Shown piece after piece: positions 11,401 to 25,885 of a stretch of DNA of 64,000 nucleotides; the first letter of the stretch is position 1, and each line of letters starts with the position of its first letter. Made by a program: the position numbers and the translations under genes. Source of the stretch: Campylorhamphus procurvoides (Eukaryota; Chordata; Aves; Passeriformes; Dendrocolaptidae); contig WBMV01007391.1 of the NCBI GenBank assembly GCA_013396655.1, positions 155,172 to 219,171 of the forward strand, read 5' to 3'. Under the pieces are notes generated by a model that saw only the letters and a program-made list of their open reading frames with translations, did not search any database and had not been told where the DNA came from.

Positions 11401-14314
11401 TGACAGGGGAGTTGTCAAGCTGTTGTGATAAAAGGGAGCAGACTGCCAGGATAGTTCATGTAGCTTTTAATCTTTGTGTATGCCTGAGGGGCCTTGGGAA
11501 AAGAGGATGGCAAGGAGCAGACTGGATTAATTTTTCTGGATGAAATGGATATGTCCTGGGGGTTGGCCTACTTTAAAAATAATTAGAATTCTTTGAAATC
11601 TGCTGTCCTTGAGCACACTTCATCTGTCCTATGTCCCCTTTCTTTGATTCCCATATGCCTAGATCTTGTGGTTGAGAGATGCCTTGTGCCTCTTTGGGAG
11701 GCATTTGTTTTGGTAATATTTCCCAGGGGTGCATAATTTCAAGTCAAAGCTGACTTGCTTGTATGTGTGTGGTGAAATGCACACGGGGACTGCAGGTAAT
11801 CAGAGGTACCTAGTTGTGGTTTTGCTCTTAAGCTGAGAACAGAGAGGCTGCTGCACTTACATGTGAAACACTGATTCTCAGTTCTTAACATAACTTATAT
11901 TTACTGGAAACAACAGTGTGTTTTTTCAATTTAAAAAGGACTTTTAAAAATAATGCTGTATGTTTGAATTGTGTGACAAAAGTATGATTGGATCCTTACA
12001 AGGGGGCTTGATAGTGATCACTGATTGACTACAACCAGCACAAATCCATGTTAGTGTAATGGGATGCATTGATCTTGGTTATTCCAGGTTCTTATTCAAA
12101 TCTCATCCTCAGCTGAAGGATAAATACCTCACTTAATCTACTTCTTTTTTTCCTAGTCATTTTTTTTTTTAATTTTCATTCTTTGTGAGAAGCTGGGGAA
12201 TTAATTAGGCATATTCTTACGACCCACTGTTCAACAGCTGAAGAGTTTTCTTGCATTGCAATAAGGTATCAAGTGATATGGATATCCAGAAATAAGGAAG
12301 AAAGATAAATGGTTGCACTACTCCTCTTGATTTTATTCCCTGTAATAGCTTGGGCAACGTATCTTCCAATAAGTTTGTCACAGGATATAAAATGTTAAGG
12401 GGTTTGGGGGGGGTGGAGGGGGAAGATTTAATTTTAAACTGCAATTCATGTCTATGATCAAAGAAGTCTTCATAGCCTTAAACACTAAGTGATAGACTAG
12501 ACTAGTTAACATTGCTGCAAAGGAGAGTCAGATTAAACAGGTTTTTGAACAGGTTTTATCTTGTACAATATTTGAAAGAACGTATTCTGTACTGATAACT
12601 TGTCAAAATACTGTTTGCAGCCCCAGCAATCATAATTTTCAGGAATGGCTTCATGGCTGTTAATTTCTAAGAAATGGACAGAATTTTATCTATAATTTGG
12701 CTTATCTAACCACCATAATGTACTACTTAATGTTACTAAAGGCATAATGTTGCAAGCAGAATTCATTATACTTTTTAGGTCAATGCTTTAAAAATTTATT
12801 GTATTAGCTTAAGTGAATCATCTTGACTCTGATGCCTTAAAATGTTCATTGGTGAGAATGCTTTTGCATATCAAAAATAATTGTTGGGTTTTTTTTATTC
12901 ACCAACCTGAGATTTCCTTATTGCAGAACATTGTATTTTCACATATTTAATAAAATACGTGGGCATTTATTTTCAAGCCCAGTTTTACTGAGAGGAAGTT
13001 AAGGTTTCAGATACAGAATCAGTGTCTTATAACTGAACCCACTAAGTATCCCTGTATGTGATTGTAGTTGATGTGTAAGTCACTTTCACTTTACAAATGA
13101 AAACCTTTCAGCAGTGTATATTTAGGAGATCTATTCATAGTCTAACACCAAACCCCAACAACTTTACTGTAGGAAGTCTGTTTTCTGCCCTGCATGCATT
13201 TGTTAATTTTGTCAGACCTTAGTGTTCCTTAGCTGGTTTTATACTGCCTTGGCTATAGCACTGAAAGAAACTTCAAACTGCATGAAAAAGACCAGCTATG
13301 GCAACTCAAATGTTTTATAACCAGTGCTGGTTTTGTCCCAATGAATGTTAACTCTGTGATCTTCCGTTACCTTACTGCTTTTAAAGTTTTGGTTTCTTAA
13401 TTAATTTTATTTTGTCTTTAGACAGAAGACATGCCGGTACTAGACTGGCACGTTCCCTAATACCCTTTTTCATCTAGCTGTAGTGGCATAAAAGATTTGA
13501 TACAGGATCGAGAAAATACTTGTTTGGAAGGGAGTTCTGCTCAATATCTAAGTACATTTTCTAAGGAAAGGAGACCTGGAAATACATGTTCAAATCATCA
13601 TGCTGTTAAAAGTCACCTGTTCTATATATTTTTTTAATGAGAACTCTATTGAGACTTGGAGCTCTCCTGAAAAGGGAAAAATACCCTCACCTAGCAAAGG
13701 ACAACTGCTAGTTGCTCATGTCTTCCCTCTCCTCCATGAATTTAAGAACATGCAGCTGTCTCCTTAATTCTTTAGTGAGAGAGAAAATAATCTTGGTTTT
13801 GTAGCTTTGGTTTGAAAGAAGGGGAGATTCATATTGCTAAGAATATTTAACAGAAACATATTTCTGTTTAGAGCGTAACAGGTTCCTGCATTTCCATTAG
13901 CACTACAGGAACCCCTGCGGAAAGCAGTCATGGACTCCTGGGGAAGAGAATATCTGCCATCACCCAGGGCACCTGAAATAATCTGTATTACTGTTATGGG
14001 CTTTTCCTGCTTGGATTATTTCCACTTGAATTATTTCTGATACAGAATCTGGGTGTGGATACTCAGTAAACCACAAGACTGGGCAAGCCTGCTGCTTTTT
14101 TTTTTTTTTTTCCTTCTGATCCTCTTAATACACCACAAGTGTCTGGCCCTAAATGCAAGAGGAACATAAGTATGCTGCCTTTTGTCTCTCCACTTTCTCA
14201 GCCCAGAAAAAGGGATGTTTAGAGAGGAACTCAAATTTTTGGGGGGTTTTTGTTTGGGTTTTTTTGTTTGATTGGTTTATTTTTATTTGTGCATGTGTGT
14301 GGTTTGTTTTGTTT
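8431..14314. other. Non-coding, probable intron 1
   Basis: About 5.9 kb of AT-rich sequence with homopolymer runs. No coding block, RNA gene or classifiable repeat was seen. The 11,000-11,900 part is somewhat more GC-rich without any recognisable feature. Confidence 0.55.
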
Positions 14315-14740
14315 AATTCATAGAATCATGGAGTGGTTTGGATTGGGAGCAACTTAAAAATCGTCTACTTCTAGCCACCCTGCTGTGAGCCGGGGCAGGT
14401 TCCACTAGACCAGGTTGCTCAAAGCCCCCTTCAACCTGGCCTTAATTCCTGGGATAGGGCATCCGCAACTTCTCTAGGCAACCTGTTCCAGTACCTCACA
14501 GTAAAGGATTTTTCCCAATATCAAATCTGAACCGACCCTCTTTCAGTTTAAAGCCATTCCCCCTTGTCCTATCACTACATGCCCTTGTAAAAATGCCCTC
14601 CCTGCTTCTCTTGTAGGCTCCGTTTATATGCTGGAAGCTGCCCTAAGGCCACCCCAAAGCCTTCCCTTTTCCAGGCTGAACAGCCTCAACTCTCTCAGCC
14701 TGTCTTCATAGGAGACGTGACCCAGCCCTCTCACCCTCTT
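14315..14740 (-). repeat. CR1 LINE 3' end, 5'-truncated
   Basis: Begins with AATTCATAGAATCATGGAGT (reversed 3' tail), then CCAGGTTGCTCAAAGCCCCC, GGCAACCTGTTCCAGTACCT, CCCCTTGTCCTATCACTACA and CCAGGCTGAACAGCCTCAAC. This is a well-preserved CR1 3' untranslated region inserted on the - strand, about 425 bp. It is younger-looking than the copy at 3093. Confidence 0.92.
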
Positions 14741-17700
14741 CCCAGTGTTGTGTTGTAGCTGGTTTGTGTTGTTTTGTTTTAAAGGTACCAAAGAGGCAAA
14801 CCCTATCAAGTCATGCAGCTGCAGGTGCTTGTTCTCCTTGGAGTCCCACAGAGGTGCTGAGGAGGTCCCTGAGGATGGCTGGGCACTGCCAAGTGGAGAG
14901 GAGCTGTGCAGCCCTTGTGTCTCTGCACTATGCCTGTGCACAAGCAATGGTTGTAAACAACCCAGGGAGGCAGCTGTGTTTCGTGTATTTTGCAACTAGG
15001 CTCTCTGCTTTCCAACTACCCCTTGCTTCCAGAAGCTTCCCACTCTGCCCTGCTCCTGTTTTGAACTACCTCAGCACTGGTGTTCACCCTACTCATGGAT
15101 GCCAAATTCATTTGGCTTGCTAATCCAGCTGGCTGTGGGGAGTGCTTGATCCAGCTCAGCGTGTGGGTGTAAAGGTGCTTGTGTTGGCACATAGACAGGA
15201 CAAAAATGTGTGGCACAGAAGTAAAATGACTGTGGAAATGTATTCATCCCTCTCTATAGCATCAACTTGAAAAATCCAGCACTTACCAGACAGAGGTTTA
15301 AATCTAAATCAAATTAGCAAAACAAAAAATTTAAACGCAGCTCATCTGCAGCAGCTAAAAAATACAGTTTTCATACCTCTTCTGCAAGAGTTAGGTGCAT
15401 TTTGTAATTCGTACTGCTGCTCTTCCATAGTTCTCCTTACAGCAGAGCTGGAAAGTCTCCCCTTCAGGTATTGCTGTATATCTGAAACCATGGGAAGATA
15501 AATGTCCACGTAATGCATCATAGTACTGAGATTCAGAAATCTTCCAAACTTTGCTTTTGAAATAAAGTTGGGAAGTTAGCTTTCAGTCTCTTCAGTCAGT
15601 AGGAAAAGTGGGCAAATGATTTTTTTTTTTTGCCACATCTCATACAAATTTAACATCCTTTACAAATCTACAGTTATCATATTGTCAAGAATTGTAGTAC
15701 TGGAAGTGCTAAACTAAACAAAAGGAACATATGCCGTTTCCAATTCAAGTACTGTGTCTGAAGCAACAGCTAAAGAGATCCACAGAGTTATGCTATTCAT
15801 GTTCTGTTGAAATTATTAAAGATGGAAAGCTGAGTAGTAGCTTATTTTTAAGCTGTTTTTTTTTTTTTAATGCAAGTCAGTTGAAATGTCAGAAGTTCCA
15901 GCTTTTGGTGGAATTTTTGCCTTGTTTTTTTGTTTTGCCTTTTTTTATTGCTTACTGAAACTGGTTAGCAGGATAGGAAATCAAGCTGTTTTTTGCTGTC
16001 TTAACTTACAAGATTTGTCCAAGTCTACATTGAATGATAATGTATTGAAAAAATGCTGATTTCTGTAACTCACATATGACAGTTTTAAACAGAGCATCTA
16101 CCTCTTATGTTGTGTTGCTGTCACTTGTGTGCAAGAACTTTTGAAAAGAAAGCACCTCATGCCAAAAGGCAACTGATTAATGACTGCAATAACATTGGCT
16201 TGGTTGACAAGCGCGAGAATGTATTGTCTTTTACAGAAACGGCTCTTTTATATGGCTTTTCCTTATAATTTTCAATATAATAGTTTTGCAGGTTATTGAA
16301 TAGTAGCAAAACACAGTGGATTTGATGTCTTTGGTATTTTGATTAAAGTATTGTCCTTGTGGATTTTGATTTCTTTTGCTGAGACTGTTTGATGTGCAGT
16401 AAACAATTCTGTATTGTTTACTGTCCTATCCCAGTACATCTGCCAGTTTATCCCTTTTCTGGTATTTGATGGCTCATGTATGTATTTTCTCTTTAATATT
16501 GGAGATTGAAATACTGACAACTTTCTTCTTTTGGAGCTCTACCTCTTGGGAGACAGTATCCTTCCCTGGTCAAACTAAACTATGAACTGCCTTGCTGACT
16601 CTTCCTTCTCCAGCTGCTGACCAGAATTTGGTGTGTTAGAGGCATTAGATTTTTTTCTCAGGGACTGCAGAGGGCTTTTGAAATGAGTTTTCTGACAGGT
16701 TTTAATAAATTTGTTAGAATTTAAAGTGCAAGGCTAGCACGTAAAGGTCTTGATTCAGCAAACTGTGTTCCGATTTAAACACACATTTAATGAACTGAAC
16801 AGATCATAAGTAGACTTTGCTAATATCTCTTCTGTGTTTGATGTAGTAAGTAAAGAGCACAGTTTTCATAAATGCAGTTATTAGCAGCCCCATTTGAAGC
16901 CCACCAGTAGTGGGCTCAGGGGTGATGAAAATTGCTCCAAGTGGAAACAGTATTACCAGGGCAAGTATAGCCCAAGGAAAAGCTCTCTGTCATTTGAAGA
17001 TCAGTTTTTAACCAATTAGTTCTTAGTATTTACATGGAGAGTCTGAATTTCCAGGACTTCTGATTTCATAACAAAAATGTTTACAGGGAGTGAAGATTTG
17101 TTGAAAAGGTTATAATGCTTCAGAGAAATCCCTGTTGTTATGGTGTTTGAATGGTGAGGGTAACCGGCAGATAGAGACCCAGTGCTGAGAACACTGGCTT
17201 CCATTTTTTCCAAGCAAGAAGCTTCATGCATATACTAGCTCTATTTGTCACAGAAAGAGTAATCAGTTTACCAAGATTGATTTACCTGTTCAATAAATTG
17301 GTTCTTACTAGTTTAGAATTATTTTAGATCCTTTTTTCTCTTTATGCTTCAAATGCATGTACTGTGTTGATTTTTATTTAATTTGAAGTATTTAATACAA
17401 ATAAGAACTTTCCTTACCTCAACAGTTCAATAGAATACAACTCATTGGCAAATACCACACAGATTCTGCTATGTAGAAAAAACCAGAAATGAAGGGTCAA
17501 GGAAAGATGAGACAAAGAAGACAATTTATCATAATAAATTATTTCCCCTTTCTTACCTAGTCAAGCAGTATACAAAGTAATTACATAATACTCTGAATTT
17601 ATGAAATCTTTTAGGAGTTCAGATGAAACTTGCAGAAATGGGTTTTAGACTTTATGTATAATTTGCATACAATGCAGATTATGGCTTCAGCTGTTTCATT

Positions 17701-20700
17701 GAAAAAGCTTTCAAAATGGTAGGGTTGATCAAATTCTAAAATTCAGTTTAAAAAAAGAGACAGAAATAGACTGTTGTAAAGCTTGTGAATGGTGACAATA
17801 TTTCAAGATAAATGAAAATCTAATCATGCAGTTTGCTTCTTAATAGCAAGGAATATGAAATGAGATTGGTGAATCTGTCTTTAAAAATTGAAGGAGGCAA
17901 GCTATAGCACAGAAACCTGCATCACTTGATCAAGCATGTAGATCAGCGATAGATATATTATAAATGTCATATACTCACTGAGTTATTTAGAAGAAATGCA
18001 TGATTTTTAAATATCCATTCATCTTAGATGATTGAGAAACAAGGATGAAGTTTCTCTGCAAACTTGAACCAGTGCAGTGTTTATAGCTGATGCCTGGAGG
18101 GCCAGAAAAGCAGTCCTCAGCCACTTGCCACATGAATATTGATGACAGTTTTTGTTTCTTTCTGGGAATTTTTCTGAAAAATAATAGAAGTTGGATATTT
18201 TCAATAGCAAAATTATGGATTATAGATTTTAACTCTTTGGTCTCTTTTTTTGATTCAAAGTGTAGGCTTGGTTTTTACCTGCTTATTTCTACAGCTTAAA
18301 ACACAGTTACTTAAATTCTGATAGTTTTAAGTCCATAGGAAACAGCTTCATCTTTTTTCTTCAGTCTACAGAGAACATTCCTAAAATGGGCTTGGTCTTG
18401 GAAAAATTAAAAGCTTTTCCCCTCATAGTCCACTGTATAACACTACTACACAGGAAAAGGAAAATAATTCTTCCTTTGTGGAAGGAAATTAAATTGGATG
18501 GAGAGGACATTTTAGAAGTTCTTAAAAATCTCTACTTTCCACATGAATAAACATGAGTTCTATTTTTAAGATCTCATTCAAACATATGCATAAAATTAAG
18601 GGTATTTCTAGAGTGAAACAGAACGTGAAAGGAGCAGTGACTCAACTAGAAAGGTCACAAGCTTCATTTAATGTTGAAATGTAGTGATGGGAACAAATCT
18701 TGTACTGAAGCTCCTGAGTGATCCTGTGATTTAGGCCTTTCACCTTGGAAGGCACAGGGATGCAAAAGAGATAGCTTGTTATTGCTGAACTATTAAGGGC
18801 TGTGGAATAAAGTTCTTAGCATTTGTAGTCATCCCCTAAGTGTAAGTGTAGGACTGGATGAGAACAGCTACTGGGTACAGAAGACAAGGTGATGCAGCTG
18901 AAGATCACGGAGTGCAGGAATGAAATGTGAAACTGCAAGAGAGAAGGTCTGTGTGATAGAGGTGTTAGTGTTCTGGATTGTGGCAATATTGCAGTGAAAT
19001 AATTAATTCTCTTGTCTGTTTTCTCTCTTTCTTCCATTTGATTGCAAAAGCTATTGGATTTTTTTTGCCAAGCACTTGAAAGCATGTGCATGTGGAAACA
19101 GTAGAATACTACTGTAGCAATAGTTAAATTGCATGGACCAGCATATAGTAAATTGATAAGAAATCAATACAACACTATTTTCAGGTATTCAGGCTAATTT
19201 TCTCTTGATTTTTTAGTAATTATTAAAATTGTATAGTCTTGGGGATCTCTAAAAGGAGGAAGTAATTTAAACTTCTAAGAAATGGGACCTGTTTTCCTGT
19301 GTGAATACCATTTTACTAATCTACTTTATTATTTTGCTAGCCTCTAATTGGCGATGCAGAGAAAGCTAGTAAAGATCAGATGAAAAATCAAAGCATTTTT
19401 TAATGAACAGGGACAGAGATCCTCCAAGAGTCATGAAGACCTGAAATCTGGAAGTCCTTTTGAATCTTGCAGTCAGCTCTGATAATGTCTTAAGCAATTG
19501 TCCATTTTGTTCTTAACACTCACAATTTTTCTAGTTAAGCATTTATAAAATCACTCTAGAGAGAAAAGTTGTGGGCAGTTTTCTAATTAGGGTGTGTTTC
19601 TCTTTTGTTCTTGTGTCATAGGCCAGCAAAGTGTTAGTTATTCAAAGTATTATGAAGCAATTTGTTATAGCCCAAGTACACTTCTGATTAAGAATTGTAT
19701 TCAAATTCTGACTGAATTGCTCCAAGCCACATGGCCACATGCAGACGTGGTATTCTTAATCACTTGGAGGAGGGAGACAGGATTAAAAAATCCTACATTT
19801 GGTACCATCCATTTCTGCAGTCCATTTTTTGAAAGAGATTTCCTCATACTCAGCTTTTGCCTGAAAGAAAGAGTTGGAAAAATTTCTTGCGTCTACCTTC
19901 TGCTGTTCTAAAATAGGGTAAGCAATGGCATCATCTTCATCAAAACTGTAAACAAACTTGGAAATTTGAGAGAAATTAAAAACAGAACAGAAGGTTGCAT
20001 TTGAACAAAACACATAGTAGTAAATATTTACAGAAATTAGAAATGTTGATATTGGTTACAGCCACCAGAATTCTGAGCATTTGGAGGCTTCCCACAGCCT
20101 TCATCTGCTTAATTATTTTTCTGGGGTTGGCTGTGTCCCTTGAAGCCAGTTTTGTGCTCTTTTTGTTTAGAAATGCATCCTTTTATCTACTGCTTTGCTT
20201 GTCCTGTGATATCTACAGCTGCTGGCACATTAGCTTAAGGAACAAGTCACCTTGTTGAACCTCTCACTTGTCAGGGTATCCTCCAGGTTGTGAAGTTGAA
20301 AAATAATTATTTTCATTAAGTTTCTTAAGAGAAAACAAGGTTTATAACTGTTGGCCTTTCTATAAGTAGATGCCACTTGACATCTCCTAAGATTTGAGGT
20401 GGAGAGTTACTGCAGGAAAAGAAGGAAAACTGAAAGTGATCTGGTCCTTAGTGTCTCTGCTTTCAAAACTAGACTAGAAACTAAACTTTATTTTGGTAAG
20501 ACAGGGATCACAGTCTGATGGGCTTTGCTTCTGTGGGACTGATTTTCTCCCTGGTGCTGCAGGGCTTGTTGATCTCATTGCTCTTTGGCCTCTTCATGGG
20601 ACTTGGCTGTTACCGTAACAGTATTCTGAACAACTAAATTACATTAAAATATGTTGAATAGTTGCATTTAGCATGAAATGAGTCAACTGGTATACAAATT

Positions 20701-21305
20701 AGTTTGTGAGGGCTTTTTTGGGTTCTTATTTTTTTGTTGTTTTGGGTTTTTTTTAATTTATGTGGAGTCATCTATGGTGCATTTGAGAGTAAGTATATTC
20801 TGTTGGCTTGGAGGACTGAGTCATTGCAGTCCCTGTTTTAGAATGAATTAATGTGGGTGATACTCAGCAGAAGTTTATAGTTAATACCATGCTAAAAACA
20901 CATTAAAGACAAAGTAGGCTACAGTATGTAGACATTTATCTGTTGTGCAAAGAAGGAAGGATATGGACATTTGAAAAGCAGTTAGTTGATGGAAGACTTC
21001 TACAGTCACTGGGTCAGCTGGTGGTTGATTAGATAAGTCTTAAGTGCTTAACCTAAACTGACTTGCCTTGTGCGATGTACAGTATTTGGCTTTTCTCAAT
21101 TTGTGTCAAGAAGAGGGCCAGAATCAGTGCAGGCAGGGAAAGTGTGTGGTCACTTGTGGTCTGGCTTCTTGGGGACCAGACAAATTGCACTTTGATCCAA
21201 TAGGGAAAGCCACTTAATTAACAAGGAGCAAAAACACCTGAAAAGATACAGTGTGTTGGGATATACTTGCTTTTATGTTCTTTTATTTATGTTCTTCCCT
21301 ACTTG
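14741..21305. other. Non-coding, probable intron 1
   Basis: About 6.6 kb, AT-rich, with poly-T runs. The 14,745-15,120 part is GC-richer and has open frames on both strands, but these show no domain, compositional bias or homology that I recognise. Nothing else is supported. Confidence 0.5.
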
Positions 21306-21427
21306 ATCAAGACCAGGTTTGATGGGGCTTCGAGCAACCTGGTCTACTGGAAGGTGTCTAGGCCCATAGCAAGAATAAATGATATTTAAGATTCCTTCCA
21401 ATCTAAACCATTCTGTGGTTCTATGAT
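21306..21427 (+). repeat. CR1 LINE 3' tail fragment
   Basis: Sense-strand CR1 end: GACCAGGTTTGATGGGGCTT, GAGCAACCTGGTCTACTGGA, then CCTTCCAATCTAAACCATTC and the terminal TCTGTGGTTCTATGA. A short AT-rich segment replaces part of the usual sequence between these blocks. Confidence 0.88.
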
Positions 21428-21947
21428 CACTTTGGCTTTTTGCTACTGAAAATGTTGATTGGTCTAGTTGTAATAAACTTGTAACTGATTCTTGCTATTC
21501 TGAGTTTAAAAGTATTTCTGTCATCTTTGGTGTGCTATCTGTAAGGAGAGGCTTTGGATCATCTGTCCTTTGACAACTTTTTGTTATTCTACAGCAAGAA
21601 GCTGCAGATATGGTTTTTTGTTCTTTTTATTGCAGAGGCTACTAGTGCCAAGATTTCATTTCTAGGACATAGGAGAGACTAAAATACATCCCCTTAGGTA
21701 ATGCAGCAGCTTCATTTATGATTCAGTTTAAGAATATTTGTGTTACTTGAAAGTAATTGTGGTTTTAACAATAACACAATACTTTGCCTGCGTTAAAACT
21801 AGCCTTAAGTTATCAAAGTCAAGCAGAGATTTCTTTAGTATCAGTTTATTCCATTATTTGAGTCCTTCTGTTTTAGATTTTATTAATTACTATTCCATAT
21901 TACATATGCCCCAAGGAGAAGTACATTGAGAGGTACAAAAAAGTAGG

Positions 21948-22177
21948 CTTACATTAGATATTAGGAAAAAATTCTTTACTCTGAGGGTGGTGAGGCACTG
22001 GAATAGGTTGTGTGGGAAAGTTGTGGATCCCCCAACCCTGGTAGTCTTCAAGGCCAGATTGGATGTGTCTCTGAGCAACCTGGTCTAGTTGAAGGTGTCC
22101 CTGCCTCTGGCAGGGAAAGTAGAACTAGATGATCTTCAGGGTCCCTTCCAACCCAAATCATTCTATGCTTCTGTGAT
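21948..22177 (+). repeat. CR1 LINE 3' end fragment
   Basis: Sense-strand CR1 with TTAGATATTAGGAAAAAATT, GGCACTGGAATAGGTTGTGT, GAGCAACCTGGTCTAGTTGA, GGTCCCTTCCAACCCAAATC and a terminal TTCTATGCTTCTGTGAT. It lies about 520 bp after another CR1 tail in the same orientation. The two overlap in element coordinates, so they are independent insertions. Confidence 0.9.
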
Positions 22178-25100
22178 TGCTTGTGGTTAACTCCACAAAG
22201 TTCTTGGGCATCTCCTAAGTGGAGGCTTTGAGTGTAGTGCATTTCTGTTAAGACTTCCTTAACACACCACAACTATTGAACTGCAGATGGGACCAGGGGC
22301 AGCAGGACAGTACCAGGAATGAAAGGATGCAACGTGTAAAAGTTGAGGAAGAGCTGAATCTCAGGCAATGATGAAGGCCAACTGGCAGGTTTAAGAGCTG
22401 GTTCAGTATTCTCTAAGCATTGAGTGCTGGTGGAAATAAGGACTACATGACTGCTGGTTTTTTACAGCAGTTTGTTCTGAAGCACTCAGTGTCTATTTTT
22501 ACTTGCTTTCAGTCAGGCAGAGTCTAATTGTGAACTTACTTGTGGCACAGGAATTTGAGGAGTACTGCACTTCTCCTAAGTAGGCATTCTGTAAGATAGG
22601 TAAGGTACAGGCCCTACACATCTGTCCTTTTTGAGCTCTTAAATCTCCCTGAAGGTGATAGAAAGAAATTTGCAGGTTTTGGGTGGCCAGTGGCATCCTC
22701 TGAAAAAGAGAATCTGGCACAAAGTACTCTGGCCAGGTCTCTTGGTAGTCTACTTTTGATGAACGTAACTGAACGTCCCTAAGGAACTTGCTCAGTCTGG
22801 ACCAGAGGCATATGAATGTGACCAGTTCATTTTTAGAAAATCCAGACTTAGGAGAGACACATAGAGCAGGAAGTTACAGGGGAGGTGTGTCATTGGAAAA
22901 GGAAGTGAAGAGCAAGGACGGGGGTAAAGCAGTGCAAGTTGAAGGAGCACTTGTGACAGGATTGCATTACCCTGCAGGAATTTGAAGTGATATGTGCACA
23001 GCAAGGCCAAAGAGGATGACAAAATTAGCTCAGAAATTCCTCTTGCAAGAGAATATAATATCGCAACAGAACAATTTCATCTAAATGGGATGCTTAGATG
23101 GGCATCATAATGACATCCAAATGTGAATACATAGCTTTAAATGAGGTACTCTGCAGTAAACAGGTAAAACTCAGAATTGATTATGTTCCCTTCTGTTAGG
23201 CAAACAACCAGGCAATCAGTTATTTCTGCTGAAAATAAGTATTCTTCCTTCTTTCATAAGATTTGTTATCCATTGTGCCATAGTTCTTTATCCTTGTTTG
23301 GATGCAAAATGTATCAGTTTTTATAGTTTTTTTCATGAGGAGCACCAGAATATTGCAATGCTCAGTATCTGTCTTTATTCAGCTGGGTATGAACATGTAT
23401 ATTCTAAAAATGTAAGATTTTTTTAAATTTCATTTTGCATCCCTAGGTAATGAGAATACTCGTGGATTCTATTTAATTATTTCCCTTTTTTGTGCACCAC
23501 TGATTCTGGTCTAGATGAACAAGTTGCCTTTATCATCATTGCTTTTAATTAGAAAGCTTTTTTCAATATGATAATCTTTCGTTTTAGAAATCAAGCAAAT
23601 CCACTTTACTATCATTTTTTATTCAGACATATTCACAGAGAGTCTTAGGGAGTTGCCAGTCTTGAACTAGTTAGCTGACTGAGGAAAAGCCAACTATGCA
23701 ACTTTCACATTTGCAGTTTTATTGTCAGCTACAACTCCAACCCTCTCACCAGCTGACCAATCTTGCAGCCGCAGTAAGCCCTCTCCCAGTTTTTCCTTTT
23801 ACTTTGTGTAATTTATAAGCATATTTTCAGAGGGAAACAGTTGTGTTTTCTATACCTGCATTCTTGCCTTCTGCAAAAAGGCACCTAATTTATGAAATGA
23901 AATCTCAATTAATAACTCCCCTTTTAATTGTGAGGGGTTTTTTTTAAACAGGTCAGATAGTGACTATTTATATCATCTCACCATTTTGGAAACACCCATA
24001 GCAGTGACTCATACCTAATTCCCTAAGGAGTGAAAATAACATCTAAAAAGTAAAGAAACATGCACCAAACTAGACAGCTCATAACAAATCCTAGCTCCAG
24101 CCCTATAGAAGAAAACAGTGATCTCTGGGGAAAACTTATTTCTATGTGTCCTTTTTACAAAGATGTAATGAGATTTTATTGTTGCTGTTTGTCTTCAGAT
24201 GTTAGAGAATTTAGTTTTTGCTTCTCTCCGTTCATTTTTGGGCAACCTAGAACTGTAGTGTCCAGATCTATATTGTGTTCACTTCTTCCAGCCCTCCCTT
24301 CACCTTGCTGTTATTATTTCTTCCAAAGTTTTAAAAATAGTTTTCAGACTATCTTGTTTATCCACTTTAGAAAGTTTATTTTATGCTCATGCCTTCCAGT
24401 CTGACTATTGTTGTTGTATGAATCTTTAAGTTTAATACTTTCGCCTGAGCTAAACTCGTAATCAGTGAACTACACTAAGTAAAAATTACTCCAGATTTTT
24501 GATATGTCATGATTTATTTTTTTTTTTAAATCAGGTGTGGAGTAATAATTCATAAAAGATCGAAGAAGCTTTACGAGATCCTCTCTAAAGCATGGTGGCT
24601 TATATGATGACCAAAGTACTTTTTTGATTGTGGTTTGACTTTGGTTTTTTTCCAGACAGTATTTGGAGAACCTTTGTCTCAATTATCTGTACAGAAATGA
24701 ATAACCACCAGCAGCTGTGGTCTGCACCATGCACTCAAACACTACTAGTTCCTCCTCTTCTTCTTCTTCTTTTCTTTTTTTTTATCCCATAAAATGCTTA
24801 GATGAAGTTAATTTTCTTCATAGCATCCCATATGATGCTGTGGTTTAGATTTGCATCCAGGAGTAGGGAGGGAGGAGTGAGCAGCTGCATCACACTGAGC
24901 TGCTTATACGGGTTAACCCACAACAAATGCTTTCTATCTTATTTATCCTCAGTATGTAAAGATTGAAGGAATGGGGTAAATGAGTGTGCCTGTGTGTTTG
25001 TGTATAATTTTCTTGGTTTATGAAGTATTTTCCCAGGCCTGCAAATATGGAATATATTTAGTATGTAGAAGGGGATGACAAATTCATTATAATTGGAATT

Positions 25101-25479
25101 GTGCATAGCAGTTATAACGAGGCTAAATGTAATAAAGGATAAGTTATAGTTCTGATGGCAGCAAAATAAACAGATTTCTTTCAGAAGTGTTAATATTTCA
25201 GTTGAAGAACTGGCTTAGTGGGAGCTCATAACTTTTATAGGTAGTGGAATGGAATGGAATGAAAGAATATTTAATTCCACACAGATCAGGGGAATAAGAA
25301 ATTCGTGCCTGAAGGGGACTAGTGATCCAGGGCAGTGACTGAGAATGGCAGTGTGTAAACCTGACTGCTTTCTATGCTGCCTTCTCTTTGGACTCTTCCA
25401 GCATCAACGGCTGTTGAATTCAAGTTCTTGAAAGGTACCCCCCTGCCCAGCCCTTTTACAGTCTCCCTATGGACCCGTC
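22178..25479. other. Non-coding, probable intron 1
   Basis: AT-rich with a short CTT-rich microsatellite (about 24755-24780) and a three-unit GGAAT run (25246-25260). No gene or known interspersed repeat was recognised. Confidence 0.5.
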
Positions 25480-25885
25480 ATCCACCACAGTAAACAGTGG
25501 GTTTGTATGTAATATATCCATCACCTTCATGATTTTTTAAACTTCAGTTGTATGCCCCTCAGCCATCACATCTTCAGACTGTAGAGTTTTAGAGATGAAA
25601 GGCCATCTGCCTTTCTGATCTTTCCCCTCAAGACACCTATCTACTTTCTCCTTCATTCTGGTTACCCTTCTCTGTACTTTCTCTAACTCCTTCTGAGATA
25701 TGGAGACCAGAACTAAATATTACTGAATACATGAATGCCTCAAATTTTATGTAGTCAAAATGATGCTCACTTTAATCATCCTACCTGATGATGCCCACCA
25801 TTTTGTTGGCTTTTGCAGCTGCCTCTTCATTCAGAGCACGAGTTAGATGCAAGTCAGTAAGAGCTGAGAGATCAGCAGTGTTCTG
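25480..25885 (-). repeat. Ancient L3/CR1-like LINE remnant
   Basis: Diverged but recognisable 3' end of an old CR1/L3-type LINE on the - strand: CTGGTTACCCTTCTCTGTAC, GAGATATGGAGACCAGAACT, then GATGCCCACCATTTTGTTGG and CAGCTGCCTC. It is much more degraded than the avian CR1 copies nearby, so it is probably an amniote-age relic. Confidence 0.55.

Noticed and set aside
14624..15123. Overlapping 119-123 codon frames on both strands
   Set aside because: Partly CR1 3' end, and the remainder shows no homology; open frames on both strands point to base composition.
24755..24780. CTT-rich run
   Set aside because: A short simple repeat without evidence of function.
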